Program-made: the position numbers and the translations under genes | Shown: positions 17,865-27,069 of the stretch, in pieces | Position numbering within the stretch: position 1 is the stretch's first letter | Layout of the letters: every line of letters starts with the position of its first letter | Source of the DNA: an uncultured Bacilli bacterium | GTDB taxonomy: Bacteria; Bacillota_I; Bacilli_A; ML615J-28; CAG-313 | Length of the DNA stretch: 64,000 bases | NCBI GenBank assembly: GCA_934098295.1 | Contig: CAKONV010000004.1 | Coordinates: forward strand, 1 to 64,000 | Reading direction: 5' to 3' | The notes under the pieces: model-generated | What the model was told of the DNA's origin: nothing | Seen by the model: only the letters and a program-made list of their open reading frames with translations | Database searches by the model: none

Positions 17865-19334
17865 ATGAACAAAAAATACTTTTCTACTTTGCTAAAAAAT
17901 ACAATCATTGTAATGGGAACTGGGTTAATTGTAAAATTAATTGGACTTTTTGGAAAAATTATGACTACAAGAATTTTAGGTATTGAAGGCATGAGTTTAT
18001 ACGTACTAAGCTACCCAACTTTATTGCTGTTTATTAATATTTCAGGTTTTTCCCTTAATACTACTATTAGTAAGCTTACATCTGAGGCAATAGCCACCAA
18101 AAAATATTCACCAAAAAAAATACTTTATAACGGAATCAAACTTTCACTGTTAATATCTTTAATTTGTGGCGTTATTTATCTACTAACAATTAGAACTATC
18201 AGTAATAGTTTTTTAAAAAATGATAACTTATTTTTTCCGCTTTTATCGGGTATTTTTTTAATTTTTTTGGTTGGCATAAGTGATGGACTAAGAGGATATT
18301 ACAATGGCATTAAGCATATGAAAACTGCTTCATTATCATTGTTAATTGAACAAATAGCAAGAACTTTTTTTTCATTACTATTTGTAATCATTAGTTATAA
18401 AAAAAATATCATTGTAGCTAATTGTCTATTATTCATTGCTTTAGCATTAGGTGAAATTGCTTCAATAACTTTTTGTCTAATTAAAATGCGAAAAGATAAA
18501 ATTATTTCCTATGCTAATACCACTGGTGAAAAAAGTATTGTTTGGAAAATGTCTTCAATGCTTACTTTTTCTAGATTAATAGGTAGTTTTACCTATTTTC
18601 TAGAACCAATTATTTATACTTTTGTTTTAACAAAAAGTGGTCTTTCAACAACTAATATTCATAATTCCTATACTTTAATTGATGCTTTAATTTTCCCTTT
18701 TTTAACATTAATATCTTTTATTCCTTTTTCTTTAAGTACTTCTATTATCCCTCACATATCTGAATCTTTCGCATTAAATGATAATGAAAAATTAAATTAT
18801 TATCTTCACAAGGTATTTATGTTTACTTTAATACCTTCTATCATCGCCATGATTATTATATACTTTTATTCTTCAGAACTAATGATGTTACTATATAAAA
18901 CAAATGAAGGCTATTTAATCACTAGACAATGTTGCTTTTATTTCATATTGTATTACTTACAAATTGTTATTGGTAGTATTATTCAGGCTCTAGGAAAAGT
19001 TAAATTTCTTTTTTTTAATTCTTGTCTCCTTAATATTTTAAGATTGATATTAATTGCCATATTATCATTAATACCAAAAATTTCCACTAACTCTTTAATA
19101 TATGCATCTATTATTACTTTTTCAATTTCACTTATTTCTTTAGGTGCTTATTTATTCAAATCAACTTTGTATAAACCTAAATTAAACAATCTTCTTTTAA
19201 TAATTATTTTTTTCTTATTTAATTTTTCATCTCTTAAATTTTTAACTATTTTTGAAGTCAATTACTTATTAAGTATCATAATTTTAGTTATAATTAATCT
19301 TATTTTAATCTTTAAAAATAAAAAAGATTTTTAA
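17865..19334 (+). CDS. SpoVB/MurJ-type lipid flippase family protein
   Basis: Integral membrane protein of 489 residues with about 13-14 helices from the MOP/polysaccharide-transport superfamily. The N-terminus NTIIVMGTGLIVKLIGLFGKIMTTRILG and the motif SDGLRGYYNGIKHM match SpoVB-type proteins of spore-formers, which flip or handle lipid-linked precursors for cortex or cell wall. CGAGGT precedes the ATG. It is transcribed divergently from apt. MurJ-type or capsule export function cannot be excluded. Confidence 0.82.
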   Translation: MNKKYFSTLLKNTIIVMGTGLIVKLIGLFGKIMTTRILGIEGMSLYVLSYPTLLLFINISGFSLNTTISKLTSEAIATKKYSPKKILYNGIKLSLLISLICGVIYLLTIRTISNSFLKNDNLFFPLLSGIFLIFLVGISDGLRGYYNGIKHMKTASLSLLIEQIARTFFSLLFVIISYKKNIIVANCLLFIALALGEIASITFCLIKMRKDKIISYANTTGEKSIVWKMSSMLTFSRLIGSFTYFLEPIIYTFVLTKSGLSTTNIHNSYTLIDALIFPFLTLISFIPFSLSTSIIPHISESFALNDNEKLNYYLHKVFMFTLIPSIIAMIIIYFYSSELMMLLYKTNEGYLITRQCCFYFILYYLQIVIGSIIQALGKVKFLFFNSCLLNILRLILIAILSLIPKISTNSLIYASIITFSISLISLGAYLFKSTLYKPKLNNLLLIIIFFLFNFSSLKFLTIFEVNYLLSIIILVIINLILIFKNKKDF

Positions 19335-19385
19335 AAAAGGTTATATTGTCTGTAAAAATACAAACAATATAACCTTTAATTTTAT
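19334..19385. terminator. Bidirectional terminator
   Basis: Perfect 14-base arms AAAGGTTATATTGT (19336-19349) and ACAATATAACCTTT (19364-19377) lie between the convergent flippase gene and the 19382-19873 gene. Confidence 0.88.
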
Positions 19386-19873
19386 TTCATTGCACATAAT
19401 TTATTATAATAATCATCTACTCTTAATTTAAAATTATCTTCAATTATAAAATTCTTAAGATCGAGTTCATTTATAAACTCTAAATATTTGTTTTTATCAT
19501 TATTACTTAATACAACATTTTCTATGTTTATAAGTTCATAATAGGGAACTCTTAGCTCATCTTTCATTATATCAAAAGAATGCATCACGTAAATAACTCT
19601 TAAAAAATGTTCTCCCAACCTTTGATAATCATATAAAAAAGATATTTTGTTCAAAAAATTGATTTTAAATTCTTCCTCTATTTTATATAATTCATCTCTA
19701 TACTTCTTCTTTCCCGATAATAACTTTTCTTTTTTTTCAATTTCTGCCGCTTTAAAATAATAGTAATGTCGTGCATCAATAACATTTTTGTTGTAAATAT
19801 CACAATAATAGCTAATTTTTTTCATTAATTCTTGTTCTTTTAAACAAGTTATTTCCTTTTTCATTTCATTCAT
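19382..19873 (-). CDS. Hypothetical protein
   Basis: Not recognised. The 163-residue protein from the ATG at 19873 has AGGA six bases upstream; the in-frame GTG at 19894 is rejected because it lies before that ribosome site. It is charged, lysine- and tyrosine-rich, predicted mainly helical and without a signal or membrane segment. The motif NKNVIDARHYYYFKAAEIEKKEKL suggests a coiled helix. It sits between a flippase gene and a YetF-type gene. Confidence 0.6.
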   Translation of the reverse strand: MNEMKKEITCLKEQELMKKISYYCDIYNKNVIDARHYYYFKAAEIEKKEKLLSGKKKYRDELYKIEEEFKINFLNKISFLYDYQRLGEHFLRVIYVMHSFDIMKDELRVPYYELINIENVVLSNNDKNKYLEFINELDLKNFIIEDNFKLRVDDYYNKLCAMK

Positions 19874-19945
19874 AAATTTTCCTCGTCTCTTCACCCATAA
19901 TTATAACACAATTTAATTTAAAATGCTACTGATAGTCATCTTTTT

Positions 19946-20578
19946 TTAAATTGTTTCGACAATTTTTAATTTATCGTTAATGATAGATGCCCCAAGAACA
20001 TCGGAAATATTAACATTTTGTTCTTTTAATTCATTATAAATCCATTCTTTTGTTTTTCTTGTTGTTAATAAAGCCTCTTTATTTATTTGTCCACTAATAA
20101 TTATTGGTAATGTTGAATTAATTTTTTTATTGTTTTTAAAAATACTTAAATTACCACTAGCTTCTAAAACGGCAGTTTCAACCTCTTCGACAGCTTTTAC
20201 TCCACCTTCCCGTAATTGTGTATATAAATCATCCATATTATACTTTTGTTTAGTCATTTCCTTAATATTTACTTTTCCATCAATAATAATATATGACTCT
20301 TTCCCATCAAAAATTTTTCGGAATTTTTCTGATCTCATAGCAATGAAAGCTACCAACTTCTGCAACAAGGTAACAATGAGCATGGGGATGAAACTATATA
20401 AAATGTCTTTATCATAGCCATCAATTCCAAATACCATAATATCAGCAATACTAAGTATAATAATAAGATCAAAAAGACTAAGCTGTCCGATTTCTCTTTT
20501 TCCCATTATTTTCATTAAAAAAAATAAAAAAGCATAGCCTGCTAAGGTTCTTAAAGAAATAATTAAATAATTTTGCAT
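19946..20578 (-). CDS. YetF-type (DUF421) membrane protein
   Basis: Protein of 210 residues with three N-terminal helices (about 5-75) and a cytosolic alpha/beta domain. RTLAGYAFLFFLMKIMGKREIGQLSLFDLI, read as RTLAGY, KIMGKREIGQ and LSLFDL, is the family signature, followed by IDGKVN and LREGG. DUF421 proteins are common in spore-formers, where some affect germination, but their biochemistry is poorly known. Confidence 0.88.
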   Translation of the reverse strand: MQNYLIISLRTLAGYAFLFFLMKIMGKREIGQLSLFDLIIILSIADIMVFGIDGYDKDILYSFIPMLIVTLLQKLVAFIAMRSEKFRKIFDGKESYIIIDGKVNIKEMTKQKYNMDDLYTQLREGGVKAVEEVETAVLEASGNLSIFKNNKKINSTLPIIISGQINKEALLTTRKTKEWIYNELKEQNVNISDVLGASIINDKLKIVETI

Positions 20579-20622
20579 TCTAATATTTTTGTTCCTTTCA
20601 TAATATTAAATAGGTGATTAAC

Positions 20623-20994
20623 ATGCAATTTTTGAAAAAAGCAGCAAAGACTTATTTATTAATTATTCTTATTCTTCCAATAATATTATTAACGTATACA
20701 TCAATAATTTATTTTTTCGGTAATGACATACCAGCAAATATTATAGAAATTATATCTTATTTTGTTAATATTATAATCTATATGGTAGTAGGAATAATAT
20801 CTGGTTTAATGTTTAAAAAAAGAGGATTATTAGTAGGTGCTCTTATTGCTTTAATACTATTTTTAGTAATATTTTTTATACATTTAATTACAAAATCAAT
20901 AAATATCCAATTAATTATTAGAGGCATTAGTGGGATAATTTCTTCAGGTTTTTTAGCAGCATTATGTTGTAAAAACAATCGAAAAAAAGCATAA
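20623..20994 (+). CDS. YrzE-type (TIGR04086) small membrane protein
   Basis: Protein of 123 residues with four hydrophobic helices and a CCKNNRKKA tail, resembling the TIGR04086/YrzE family of Bacillota. The start is the ATG at 20623 preceded by AGGTG; an upstream in-frame GTG at 20614 is part of that ribosome site. It is a single gene, divergent from the YetF-type gene. The function is unknown. Confidence 0.72.
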   Translation: MQFLKKAAKTYLLIILILPIILLTYTSIIYFFGNDIPANIIEIISYFVNIIIYMVVGIISGLMFKKRGLLVGALIALILFLVIFFIHLITKSINIQLIIRGISGIISSGFLAALCCKNNRKKA

Positions 20995-20997
20995 AAA

Positions 20998-21063
20998 AAG
21001 TAGTGTTTTTCACTTCATACAAGTATTTTTGCTTGTAGAATTTGAAACACTACATTATTTTTT
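20998..21063. terminator. Bidirectional terminator with nested hairpins
   Basis: Outer arms TAGTGTTT / AAACACTA enclose an inner TACAAG / CTTGTA hairpin, with an A run before and a T run after. It ends both the YrzE-type gene and the convergent NadC-like gene. Confidence 0.8.
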
Positions 21064-21065
21064 TA

Positions 21066-21905
21066 TTAATTCTTTTTATATAATCGTTTATAAAAGCACA
21101 TATCTATAGGCAAATATTGTGCTGATTCGGTTATTGAAGGAATTATAATATACTTATATCCCATTTTTGCGATACTACGCACTTTTTTTACATCAAATTC
21201 ACCTTCAACTTCTAATACTTTTTGTTCTTTATTAATTGCTGAACATTCTTCTAATAAGTTTATTTTGTTGCTGATGATTCTTATAGCAGTAGCTGAACTT
21301 AGATAAGCACTCTCAAAATCGTTTAAGTTATTAACTTCAACAAGAATTTTTGAATTTTTATCAATATTTTTAACCCCAATAATAGCATTATCAATACTAT
21401 CATATCTAGTTAAAATATTTAACGATAAAACTTGATAGTTTTTTTCCTCTTGTAATTTTCCATTACCAGTTATAAAAGCATTTTTAACTAATTCATCAAT
21501 TGTAGGCATGGAAAATCCTGAATATAAAAGCGTTGAAGATGTTCCTTCTAATTCGAGATTGTATTTATCCGTAAGACTAGCAATGCCACTCAAATATCTT
21601 AAAAAAGACAAAGCTAACTTTTCAGCTTTAAGTATCGAAAAAACCGGGCCATTAATAACCGCTAATACATCACCACGGTTAACATAAGAACCATTAGGTT
21701 TCATAATTTTATAAACAATTTTTGAATTTACTTTCTTAAATATTAAACCAGCAATATCAATTCCATACAAAATTCCACTTGTTCTAGAAATAAAGTTACA
21801 TGATGCTAATTCTTTAGTATCCAAAAGTTGCTCTTCTATTGAAAAATTCTTATTATTTAATTCTTCAACCATTTCTTCAATAAGTAAATCTATTGTTTTA
21901 TTCAT
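21066..21905 (-). CDS. NadC-like protein lacking catalytic residues
   Basis: The 279-residue protein aligns along its length with quinolinate phosphoribosyltransferase: the N-terminal sandwich SGILYGIDIAGLIF and VLAVINGP, LNFLR-like LSFLRYLSGIASLT, then a barrel. The active-site motifs are replaced. The DTRKTTPG position reads YSGFSMPT, the GGGxNHR position reads TGNGKLQEE, the KDNH position reads SLNIL, and the last loop ASGGI reads VEGEF. The fold is probably kept while NAD synthesis activity is probably lost. No nadA or nadB is nearby. It is last in the reverse run from 26705. Confidence 0.7.
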   Translation of the reverse strand: MNKTIDLLIEEMVEELNNKNFSIEEQLLDTKELASCNFISRTSGILYGIDIAGLIFKKVNSKIVYKIMKPNGSYVNRGDVLAVINGPVFSILKAEKLALSFLRYLSGIASLTDKYNLELEGTSSTLLYSGFSMPTIDELVKNAFITGNGKLQEEKNYQVLSLNILTRYDSIDNAIIGVKNIDKNSKILVEVNNLNDFESAYLSSATAIRIISNKINLLEECSAINKEQKVLEVEGEFDVKKVRSIAKMGYKYIIIPSITESAQYLPIDMCFYKRLYKKN

Positions 21906-21921
21906 TTAGTTAACCCTAATA

Positions 21922-23037
21922 TTAAAAATCAAAATGAAAATCGGATCCACCGCCATTGTTTGAAAAAACAAAGAAATACAATAACAGAACAACTAACGCA
22001 ATAGCAAGTATAACTACAATTGTGATTTTAACAACTGATTTAGGATAATTTCCAACAACTTTACCGGTCTCACCATTAACGACGAAATAATAATTCTTTT
22101 TTAAATATTTAAAATTACCAATCCAAACTGGTAATAAGACATATTTATATTTGGTATTATCAAAAGTTGTATTTACTTTTAAATAATCAACTACGTCATA
22201 ATGATATCCATTTAAGATTTTTCTCTTGATATCCTCTTTCATAATTGAACATGCCGTAGGCCAAGCATCTTTAACATCTAATGAATAGTGTTCAGCAGAA
22301 AAGCCCGCTAAAAAGCCTTCATTATATTCGGTTGAATCGTTTGTGCTATAAGGAGCTAATTTAGTGATTTGTGTTTGTGATATACTTTTACCACTAGTAA
22401 CTAAAACATCATCAAAAACAACACCCTTAGTACCACTGATTCTAAAATACCTAGTTCTAACTTCCGTATGACGATTTTTTCCAGATCCAACAGTAACAGT
22501 ATAGTGTTCACCAAGTCTACCTTCATAGGATGAAAAAGTATCAGAGTCATATGTCCAAGATGGAATGTATGTCCCACTTACTTTAACTTCAACTTTCATT
22601 TTTTTAACTTTAAAAGGGGCAAAGAATCGTGATTTTATAAATTTTTGATAAGAAACAACAGCTTGCTTTTCGCCAAGTTTAAAAGGAACAACGCGATTAG
22701 GCTTTCTTCCCTTAACTTCGTCTAGTTTTACTACTTGCGTAGAACCACAAAATGGACATGTAGTACTCATATCATGTTTGGAAACAATGTTTTCAGCACC
22801 ACAGTTTTGGCAGCGAATCATTTGAACATCATTTTTCCAAGATTCATCAGTTTCTTTATCTAAATCATCAAAGTCTAATTCTTCATTACTGCTTTCTTCT
22901 TTTAATAAAATAGTTTTTAAACAATAATCACATTTTAAACTAGAAGTTTCTGGATCATAATGCATCGGTGCCCCACACTCAGGGCACCGATAAGTATTAG
23001 TTTCAACACGTTCAAGATTTTTTTCTTGATTCTCCAT
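21922..23037 (-). CDS. Double zinc-ribbon membrane protein, partner of SPFH protein
   Basis: The 371-residue protein has two zinc ribbons near the N-terminus (CPECG...CDYC at about 18-40 and CQNCG...CPFCG at about 75-100). A beta-rich domain (about 115-320) follows, then one membrane helix (about 335-360) and a glycine/aspartate tail. This layout is often encoded beside YdjI-type SPFH proteins. It starts 3 bases after the SPFH gene. The molecular role is not established. Confidence 0.75.
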   Translation of the reverse strand: MENQEKNLERVETNTYRCPECGAPMHYDPETSSLKCDYCLKTILLKEESSNEELDFDDLDKETDESWKNDVQMIRCQNCGAENIVSKHDMSTTCPFCGSTQVVKLDEVKGRKPNRVVPFKLGEKQAVVSYQKFIKSRFFAPFKVKKMKVEVKVSGTYIPSWTYDSDTFSSYEGRLGEHYTVTVGSGKNRHTEVRTRYFRISGTKGVVFDDVLVTSGKSISQTQITKLAPYSTNDSTEYNEGFLAGFSAEHYSLDVKDAWPTACSIMKEDIKRKILNGYHYDVVDYLKVNTTFDNTKYKYVLLPVWIGNFKYLKKNYYFVVNGETGKVVGNYPKSVVKITIVVILAIALVVLLLYFFVFSNNGGGSDFHFDF

Positions 23038-23040
23038 ATA

Positions 23041-24105
23041 TTATAATGCCTTACCACAATTAGGACAAAATTTAGCACCAGCAGGAACTTCTGTATGACA
23101 ACTAGGACAAACTGGTTTTGTATCTACTTTTTGGCCACAATTAGCACAGAATTTAGCACCAGCAGGTAATAATGCGCCACAATTTGTACAATGTTTACCA
23201 GCAGATGTTGGTTGAGATGGAGATTGCGTAGCATTATTTTGGTTTTGATTAGTTCCCATAGCATTTGCCATCATTTGGCCCATTGTTACACCAGCAGCTA
23301 AACCAACACCAGCACCAGCGATACCACCACCAGGATTTTTAGCAGCATCACGAATAGCTTCAGCTGATTGAAGACGAGTAAATTCATCTAATTTATCACC
23401 CATAACACCTACCGTAGCTCTCTTGTCTAAAGCTTCTTCTACTGTTTCTGGTAATACAATACTTTCAATATAAACAGCAACAATATTCAAACCAATTTTA
23501 CCGAAATCATCAGTTAATTCATTTTGAAGTTTTTCACCTAATTCAATGTATTTAGCTTGTAAATCTAATACTGGAATACCACATTCACCAATAACCTTTG
23601 CAAAGTTACTAACAACCATGCTCTTAAAATATTCGACAAGAGCAGAAGTTGAATAATCTTTGTTTGTTCCAAAAATTTCACGCATAAACAAAGCGGCATC
23701 TTCTACTTTGAAAGCGTAAGTACCTCTTGCACCTACTCTTACAGTGCCAAAATCTTTGTCACGCATAGCAATTTTTGAAGCTGTACCCCATTTCATATTA
23801 GTAAATTGTTTTGTATTTACATAATAAACATCAGCTTTAAATGGAGAATCAAATCCATATTTCCAACTTGCAAGTTTAGTCAAAATTGGCATATTTCCAG
23901 TAGTTAACTTATGAGTGCCAGGAGCATAAACGTCAGCAATTTGACCACCTGAAACAAGCATAGCTACTTGACTTTCACTAACAATTAGTTGACATCCGTT
24001 CATAATTTCATCACGATCAGTCATTGGATAACGATATACAATCGTATCTAAAGTAGAATCGTCCCATTTAATAATTTTTAGTAATTGTCTTTTAATAAAA
24101 CCCAT
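23041..24105 (-). CDS. SPFH-domain protein with zinc ribbons, YdjI-like
   Basis: The 354-residue protein has an SPFH/stomatin-like domain (about 30-215) with SESQVAMLVSGGQIADVYAPGTH and YVNTKQFTNMKWGT. A glycine/alanine-rich linker (about 250-300) is followed by two C-terminal zinc ribbons (CTNCGALLPAGAKFCANCG and CPSCHTEVPAGAKFCPNCG). Bacillota relatives are membrane-associated scaffold proteins, and some help respond to membrane stress. It is followed at once by its zinc-ribbon membrane partner. Confidence 0.85.
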   Translation of the reverse strand: MGFIKRQLLKIIKWDDSTLDTIVYRYPMTDRDEIMNGCQLIVSESQVAMLVSGGQIADVYAPGTHKLTTGNMPILTKLASWKYGFDSPFKADVYYVNTKQFTNMKWGTASKIAMRDKDFGTVRVGARGTYAFKVEDAALFMREIFGTNKDYSTSALVEYFKSMVVSNFAKVIGECGIPVLDLQAKYIELGEKLQNELTDDFGKIGLNIVAVYIESIVLPETVEEALDKRATVGVMGDKLDEFTRLQSAEAIRDAAKNPGGGIAGAGVGLAAGVTMGQMMANAMGTNQNQNNATQSPSQPTSAGKHCTNCGALLPAGAKFCANCGQKVDTKPVCPSCHTEVPAGAKFCPNCGKAL

Positions 24106-24136
24106 ATATTTATATCTCTCTTTCTATAAATTTCTA

Positions 24137-25642
24137 TTATTTGTAGGCAAGTGTTGCCTTAATAGCTTTTTTCCATCCATCAATTAATTCGTTTCTTTTA
24201 TTTTCTGTAATATTTGAAGTAAAAATTGAATCAATTAAGTGTAAATCATTAACTTCATCAAAATCTTTAAAATACCCAACCTTTAAACCAGCAATATAAG
24301 TTGCGCCTAATGCCGTTGTTTCTTTACAAATTGGCCTATTTAAGCTTGCACCTAGTAAATCAGCTTGAAATTGCATTAAATAACTATTTACACAAGCACC
24401 ACCATCAACACCAATAGTGGTAATTTTGACATTTGATGCTTCCACCATTGCGTCTAAAACATCTTTTGTTTGATATGCAATAGCCTCAACAGTTGCAGCA
24501 ATTATATTATCTTTTGTAGAATTCCTTTTTAATCCAAATATGGCACCTCTAGCTGATGAATCCCAATAAGGAGTTCCTAGTCCTACAAAAGCCGGAACCA
24601 TGTATACCCCATCGCTAGGATTAGGAGTTCGTAAGTACTTTTCACAATCTTTAGATTCAGAAAAAAAACGCATCATATCACGTAACCATTGAATCCCAGC
24701 TCCAGCAATAAAAACGCTACCTTCTAATGCATAGTCAATTTTCCCATCTAAACCCCAAGCTATTGTCGATAAAAGACCATATTCAGGATTCTTAACTGGA
24801 GATTTAGTATTCATTAGCATAAAACAACCAGTACCATAGGTATTTTTAACATCGCCTTTATTAAAGCAGCATTGTCCAAACAAAGATGCCTGTTGATCGC
24901 CTATCATTGCGGCAATTGGAACATTGTTAAAATCGCTATCAATAAATGATAAAGCCGTAGCATATCCAAAAATAGCATTCGAATCCATTACCTTAGGCAT
25001 AATATTGGAAGGAATACCCAAAATATCAAAGATATCTTGATCCCATTTTAAATCATAAATATTGTACAACATTGTTCGTGAGGCGTTGGTATAATCAGTT
25101 GCATGTACTTTTCCGCCTGTTAAATTCCACAACAAATAAGTATCAATGGTACCAAACAACAAATTTGACTCATCAGCTAATTTTTTAGCAATATTAGTAT
25201 ATTCAAAAATCCATTTCACTTTACTAGCTGAAAAATATGAATTAATGATTAAACCAGTTTTATCTTGAATTAATTGCTTATAACCTTTATTAATTAAATC
25301 ATCACAAATTCCTTGTGATTGTCTACTTTGCCATACAATAGCATTATAAACAGGTTTACCAGTTGTTTTATCCCATAAAATTGTAGTTTCTCTTTGGTTT
25401 GTTATAGCGATAGCAGCAATTGCAGATGCACTGATTTTTGCTTCCTTCATAACATTTATTATTGTTTGAACAACCTTGAGCCATATTTCCTCAGGGTTAT
25501 GTTCTACCCAACCATCATGGGGACAAATTTGTTCAATCTCCATTTGACTCATTGCAACAATATTAGCTTTTTGATCAAATAATATGCTTCTAGTACTCGT
25601 GGTACCTTGGTCTATGGTCAAAATATATTTATTTATTTTCAT
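24137..25642 (-). CDS. glpK: Glycerol kinase
   Basis: Phosphorylates glycerol to sn-glycerol-3-phosphate. The 501-residue FGGY-family protein begins YILTIDQGTTSTRSILFD, with the ATP loop DQGTTSTRS, and contains GTIDTYLLWNLTGG and a GAGIQWLRDMM region. The start overlaps the preceding flavin reductase stop by four bases (ATGA). Neither glpF nor glpD is nearby. Confidence 0.96.
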   Translation of the reverse strand: MKINKYILTIDQGTTSTRSILFDQKANIVAMSQMEIEQICPHDGWVEHNPEEIWLKVVQTIINVMKEAKISASAIAAIAITNQRETTILWDKTTGKPVYNAIVWQSRQSQGICDDLINKGYKQLIQDKTGLIINSYFSASKVKWIFEYTNIAKKLADESNLLFGTIDTYLLWNLTGGKVHATDYTNASRTMLYNIYDLKWDQDIFDILGIPSNIMPKVMDSNAIFGYATALSFIDSDFNNVPIAAMIGDQQASLFGQCCFNKGDVKNTYGTGCFMLMNTKSPVKNPEYGLLSTIAWGLDGKIDYALEGSVFIAGAGIQWLRDMMRFFSESKDCEKYLRTPNPSDGVYMVPAFVGLGTPYWDSSARGAIFGLKRNSTKDNIIAATVEAIAYQTKDVLDAMVEASNVKITTIGVDGGACVNSYLMQFQADLLGASLNRPICKETTALGATYIAGLKVGYFKDFDEVNDLHLIDSIFTSNITENKRNELIDGWKKAIKATLAYK

Positions 25643-26160
25643 TTTTTTAGTTCCTCATCATTACAATATACACCTAAAATTTCACAAATATACTGCCAAT
25701 GAACACAATCATCATTTTCATAATAACGATTATAACTTTTTTCATCATAAATATTACCATTTTTTAAATCAATTTGTAATATTTTTTTACATGTAATTAT
25801 CAATCGAGCCTCATTAAAAACGATGCAATCATCTAAAATTTGCGGATGAAAATTCATTATTTTTTCCTTATTCACATCTCTTCCACTTTTAGTACCATAG
25901 GTATTAATCACCGTTTTATTAATATCATCATTAAACCACATTATTGAAAAATTATCATAGTTATTAGCAAAAGAAAAGGTATATCTTGTGGGTTTTATAA
26001 AAACAGATACTACATTCTTACTCCACAAGGTTCCTATCATTCCCCATCCAATTGCTAGTCCATTGTAGTTTTCTTTATCACCGCAAACCAAAACAGCACC
26101 TTTATTGGAAAACATATCGGTTACTTTTTCTTCTATTTGATTAATTAATATTTTCTTCAT
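25639..26160 (-). CDS. Flavin reductase-like protein
   Basis: The 173-residue protein resembles the FMN-binding split-barrel flavin reductase family: NGLAIGWGMIGTLW, VVSVFIKPTRYTF and FSIMWF. It has no iron-binding rubredoxin part. Translation ends at TGA within the glpK start (ATGA), which shows that TGA is a stop codon here. The substrate and electron acceptor are unknown. Confidence 0.82.
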   Translation of the reverse strand: MKKILINQIEEKVTDMFSNKGAVLVCGDKENYNGLAIGWGMIGTLWSKNVVSVFIKPTRYTFSFANNYDNFSIMWFNDDINKTVINTYGTKSGRDVNKEKIMNFHPQILDDCIVFNEARLIITCKKILQIDLKNGNIYDEKSYNRYYENDDCVHWQYICEILGVYCNDEELKK

Positions 26161-26165
26161 AATAA

Positions 26166-26705
26166 TTATAAATATAAAATCTTATTTTCTTCAAATGTTT
26201 GTCTAACAATCGCTAAAAGTTTTTCAATTATCTTGCTGTCATAAACATCAATAATTTTAAGAATTTTTTTTAGCGAATGATAAACATAACCACTAAACGT
26301 TGGTTCCGATTTTATAAAACTTTGTTCTAATTCACGGTCAATGTATATCGACATTAATACAAAAGTTGGAACTTGACCTAGACATTCATTACAAATATCA
26401 AGCAATTCTGAATTTTGTTTGTCATTAGGAACCACTTCTTTATTAATACTAATTTCTCTATAAACATCAAAATAATTAGGTAATTTTTTAATTACATTTA
26501 ATTCACCGGCTTCCAATTTTCGTTCAGAGAAAATAGCTCCTAATAAAATACTTTGAACAAAAGCATCCAAACTTGTAATAACATCTTTCTTTTCTAATTT
26601 GAAGGAATGATCTTTTGCAATAACATTATAAGCCGTAATAATGTTACCTATAAGTAAGATATACTCACTTCTAATTTCTTCAAATTTTTCAGTAATATTA
26701 ACCAT
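26166..26705 (-). CDS. Hypothetical helical protein
   Basis: Not recognised. The 179-residue protein is soluble and largely alpha-helical, with SLDAFVQSILLGAIFSERKLEAGELNVIKKLP (read as LDAFVQSILLGAIFSE, then KLEAGELNVI), a pattern reminiscent of TerB-like helical domains. It begins the reverse run leading into the flavin reductase and glpK, with a 5-base gap. Confidence 0.55.
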   Translation of the reverse strand: MVNITEKFEEIRSEYILLIGNIITAYNVIAKDHSFKLEKKDVITSLDAFVQSILLGAIFSERKLEAGELNVIKKLPNYFDVYREISINKEVVPNDKQNSELLDICNECLGQVPTFVLMSIYIDRELEQSFIKSEPTFSGYVYHSLKKILKIIDVYDSKIIEKLLAIVRQTFEENKILYL

Positions 26706-27069
26706 ATATGTAAATCCTCAAATATATTTTACCATGAATTAATATTTTAGTCAAGAATTGAAGAAAATTTTCTTACCTTTTTAGTTATAAATACTAATAT
26801 TTTTTATTTTTTTATTATTTTACTTTTAAATTAAAAGTTTAAAAAAATATTAGTATTTGAGACAATTAACTATCCAATTTTTTTATTTCATTCGCTTTAA
26901 ATTGAGTTTTAAAGCCCTTAAAATCCCTTTTTTTTACATTTATACTAGAAAAATTGTTTAAAAAAACAAAAAAACGACAAAAAAGTACATTTTTATAAAA
27001 GAATATCCAATAATATGTTATAATAAAGAAAACTTGAATATTATCATGACCTAAGGAGAAAATTTTTCT
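26706..27069. other. Intergenic region between divergent genes with AT-only inverted repeat
   Basis: There is no gene in this 364-base stretch. It holds a long AT-rich inverted repeat (26789-26858), poly-A and poly-T runs around 26925-26990, and the udk -10 box TATAAT at 27019-27024. AAGGAG lies shortly before the udk start. Confidence 0.7.
26789..26858. repeat. AT-rich inverted repeat with 17-base perfect arms
   Basis: Arm AAATACTAATATTTTTT (26789-26805) is exactly complementary to 26842-26858. A second small palindrome, ACTTTT/AAAAGT (26822-26838), sits in the loop. It lies between divergent promoters, where a normal terminator is not expected. Confidence 0.8.
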
